Assembly (NCBI GenBank): GCA_026686845.1
Contig: JAIVEN010000020.1
Location: 2,507,501 to 2,571,500 of the forward strand
Direction of reading: 5' to 3'
Source: Adenanthera pavonina
Taxonomy: Eukaryota; Streptophyta; Magnoliopsida; Fabales; Fabaceae
Length of the DNA: 64,000 bases
Below the pieces are notes generated by a model, which was given only the letters and a program-made list of their open reading frames with translations, was not told the origin of the DNA and ran no database searches. Numbering within the stretch: position 1 is the first letter of the stretch; each line of letters begins with the position of its first letter. Shown piece by piece: positions 63,040-64,000 of the stretch. Made by a program: the position numbers and the translations under genes.

Positions 63040-64000
63040 GGACACTAAACAATGACAATGTTATGAAAAGGAGCTCTACTACAGGTGCAGAGATTACTTC
63101 AGACTTGGGCATCATTGCATGTCCTCTTTCTTGCTTATAGAGATTACTGAAGATGGTGGTGAAGAGATCCTTCCTCCTCAGGATGACGACACCGACTAAT
63201 TTGGAAACAGAGAAAGCCGAAATTTCCTTCCATGCCATTCTAGGGAAGTCATCTGCATCAACAATGAAGCTTCAGGGAATTCTTTGTGGATGCCATGTTC
63301 TGCTTCTGGTGGATAGTGGTTTGACGCATAACTTGATCTCTGAGATGTTGGTTTCTGAGATGGGGATCCCTGTTCAGACAATTGCTACATTTGGTGTCTA
63401 AATCGGTAACGGGAGTATGTTGGGGTGCAACAAAGTCTGCAATGTCGAGGTAAAAATTTCTAATTTAACTATTAAAGAAGATTTCTTCCTTTCTTGCTGG
63501 GTGGTACGAACTTGATACTGGGAATCAAGTGGCTTTCATTAAACATAGTATAGGCAAACTAGAATAAGATGTTCATGATTTTCTGGTTGAACGGGAAAAA
63601 ATACGTTATAGGGAGTTGTTTAGGAGGGAAATTCTAATGTTCACCTTCAAAGTATGCACAAGATAACTGTTGTCCAGGATAGTCCCCTATTTCTCCTATG
63701 AATACTGAGGGAATTTGGAATGAATTTGTGGAAGTATTTTCTGAGCCAACTTCTTTGCCTCACCTATGTGATCATTATCATGCCATCCCTTTGGTACCTG
63801 ATGCCAAGCCTCTGAAATATGTGCTCGTATAGATATCCTCATTACCAGAAGAATGAAATTAAGTCTCAAGTAAATGATTTATTAAGGCAAGGATTTATTC
63901 GGCCTAGCTCAAGTCCCTTTGCAAGCCCAGTATTACTAGTACACAAAAAAGATGGATTGTGGCCTTTTTTCGTCGATTATTTCGGCCTGAATCAGATTAT
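63040..64000 (+). mobile_element. Ty3/Gypsy zinc knuckle, protease and reverse transcriptase start
   Basis: A degraded CCHC knuckle (about 63080-63120, 'YYRCRDYFRLGHHC' type) precedes an aspartic protease at 63200-63510 with 'HVLLLVDSGLTHNLISE' (DSG catalytic triplet). RT entry at 63770-64000 follows, with 'DHYHAIPLVPDAKPLKY', 'QGFIRP', 'SSSPFASPVLLVHKKDG' and 'FFVDYFGLNQI' in shifting frames. Stops at 63399 and later make it non-functional. The element runs off the window. Confidence 0.85.

Overview
This is a 64 kb piece of AT-rich, intron-rich nuclear DNA from a flowering plant. Plant-type multi-exon genes, TIR-domain resistance-like exons, Stowaway/Tourist/hAT elements, LINEs and Copia/Gypsy remnants point to a eudicot. 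A legume is my best guess, from the style of the repeats, but the sequence alone does not prove it. Nothing bacterial, viral or organellar was recognised.

Layout. (1) 1-25 kb is gene-poor and full of repeats: a decayed LINE 3' end, a sulfotransferase relic, several ~264-bp Stowaway-like MITEs (two of them head-to-head), a complete 898-bp hAT-type element with a perfect 8-bp target duplication, a Tourist-like element, SINE-like fragments, and a dispersed repeat carrying TGGGCC-type motifs. (2) 25-30 kb holds a 478-residue BASL/'gar2-like' family gene with leader introns. (3) 30.7-35 kb is a decayed LINE (endonuclease plus reverse transcriptase) split by a 1.1-kb Tourist-like element. (4) 35.2-39.9 kb holds an 11-exon prolyl-oligopeptidase-family gene of the At1g69020 type. 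Its exons are intact, but two introns begin with GA and one with GC. (5) 43.4-47.8 kb holds an 8-exon plant O-fucosyltransferase-like (GT) gene with wholly canonical introns. (6) 51.3-60.9 kb is a cluster of three TIR-domain copies: one frameshifted, one N-terminal stub, and one with an open TIR exon whose intron carries a reverse-oriented Copia remnant. (7) 61.5-64 kb is a broken Ty3/Gypsy element. Its gag and protease parts are separated by another insertion and by a 22-bp, ~17-unit minisatellite.

The four gene regions are unrelated neighbours, not a pathway. I found no new multi-gene system. The observations most worth checking are the donor-site changes in the oligopeptidase gene, the inverted MITE pair, the TIR cluster and the minisatellite. 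Exon boundaries were derived by hand from reading frame, splice consensus and phase. Family names come from recalled motifs, not from a database search.
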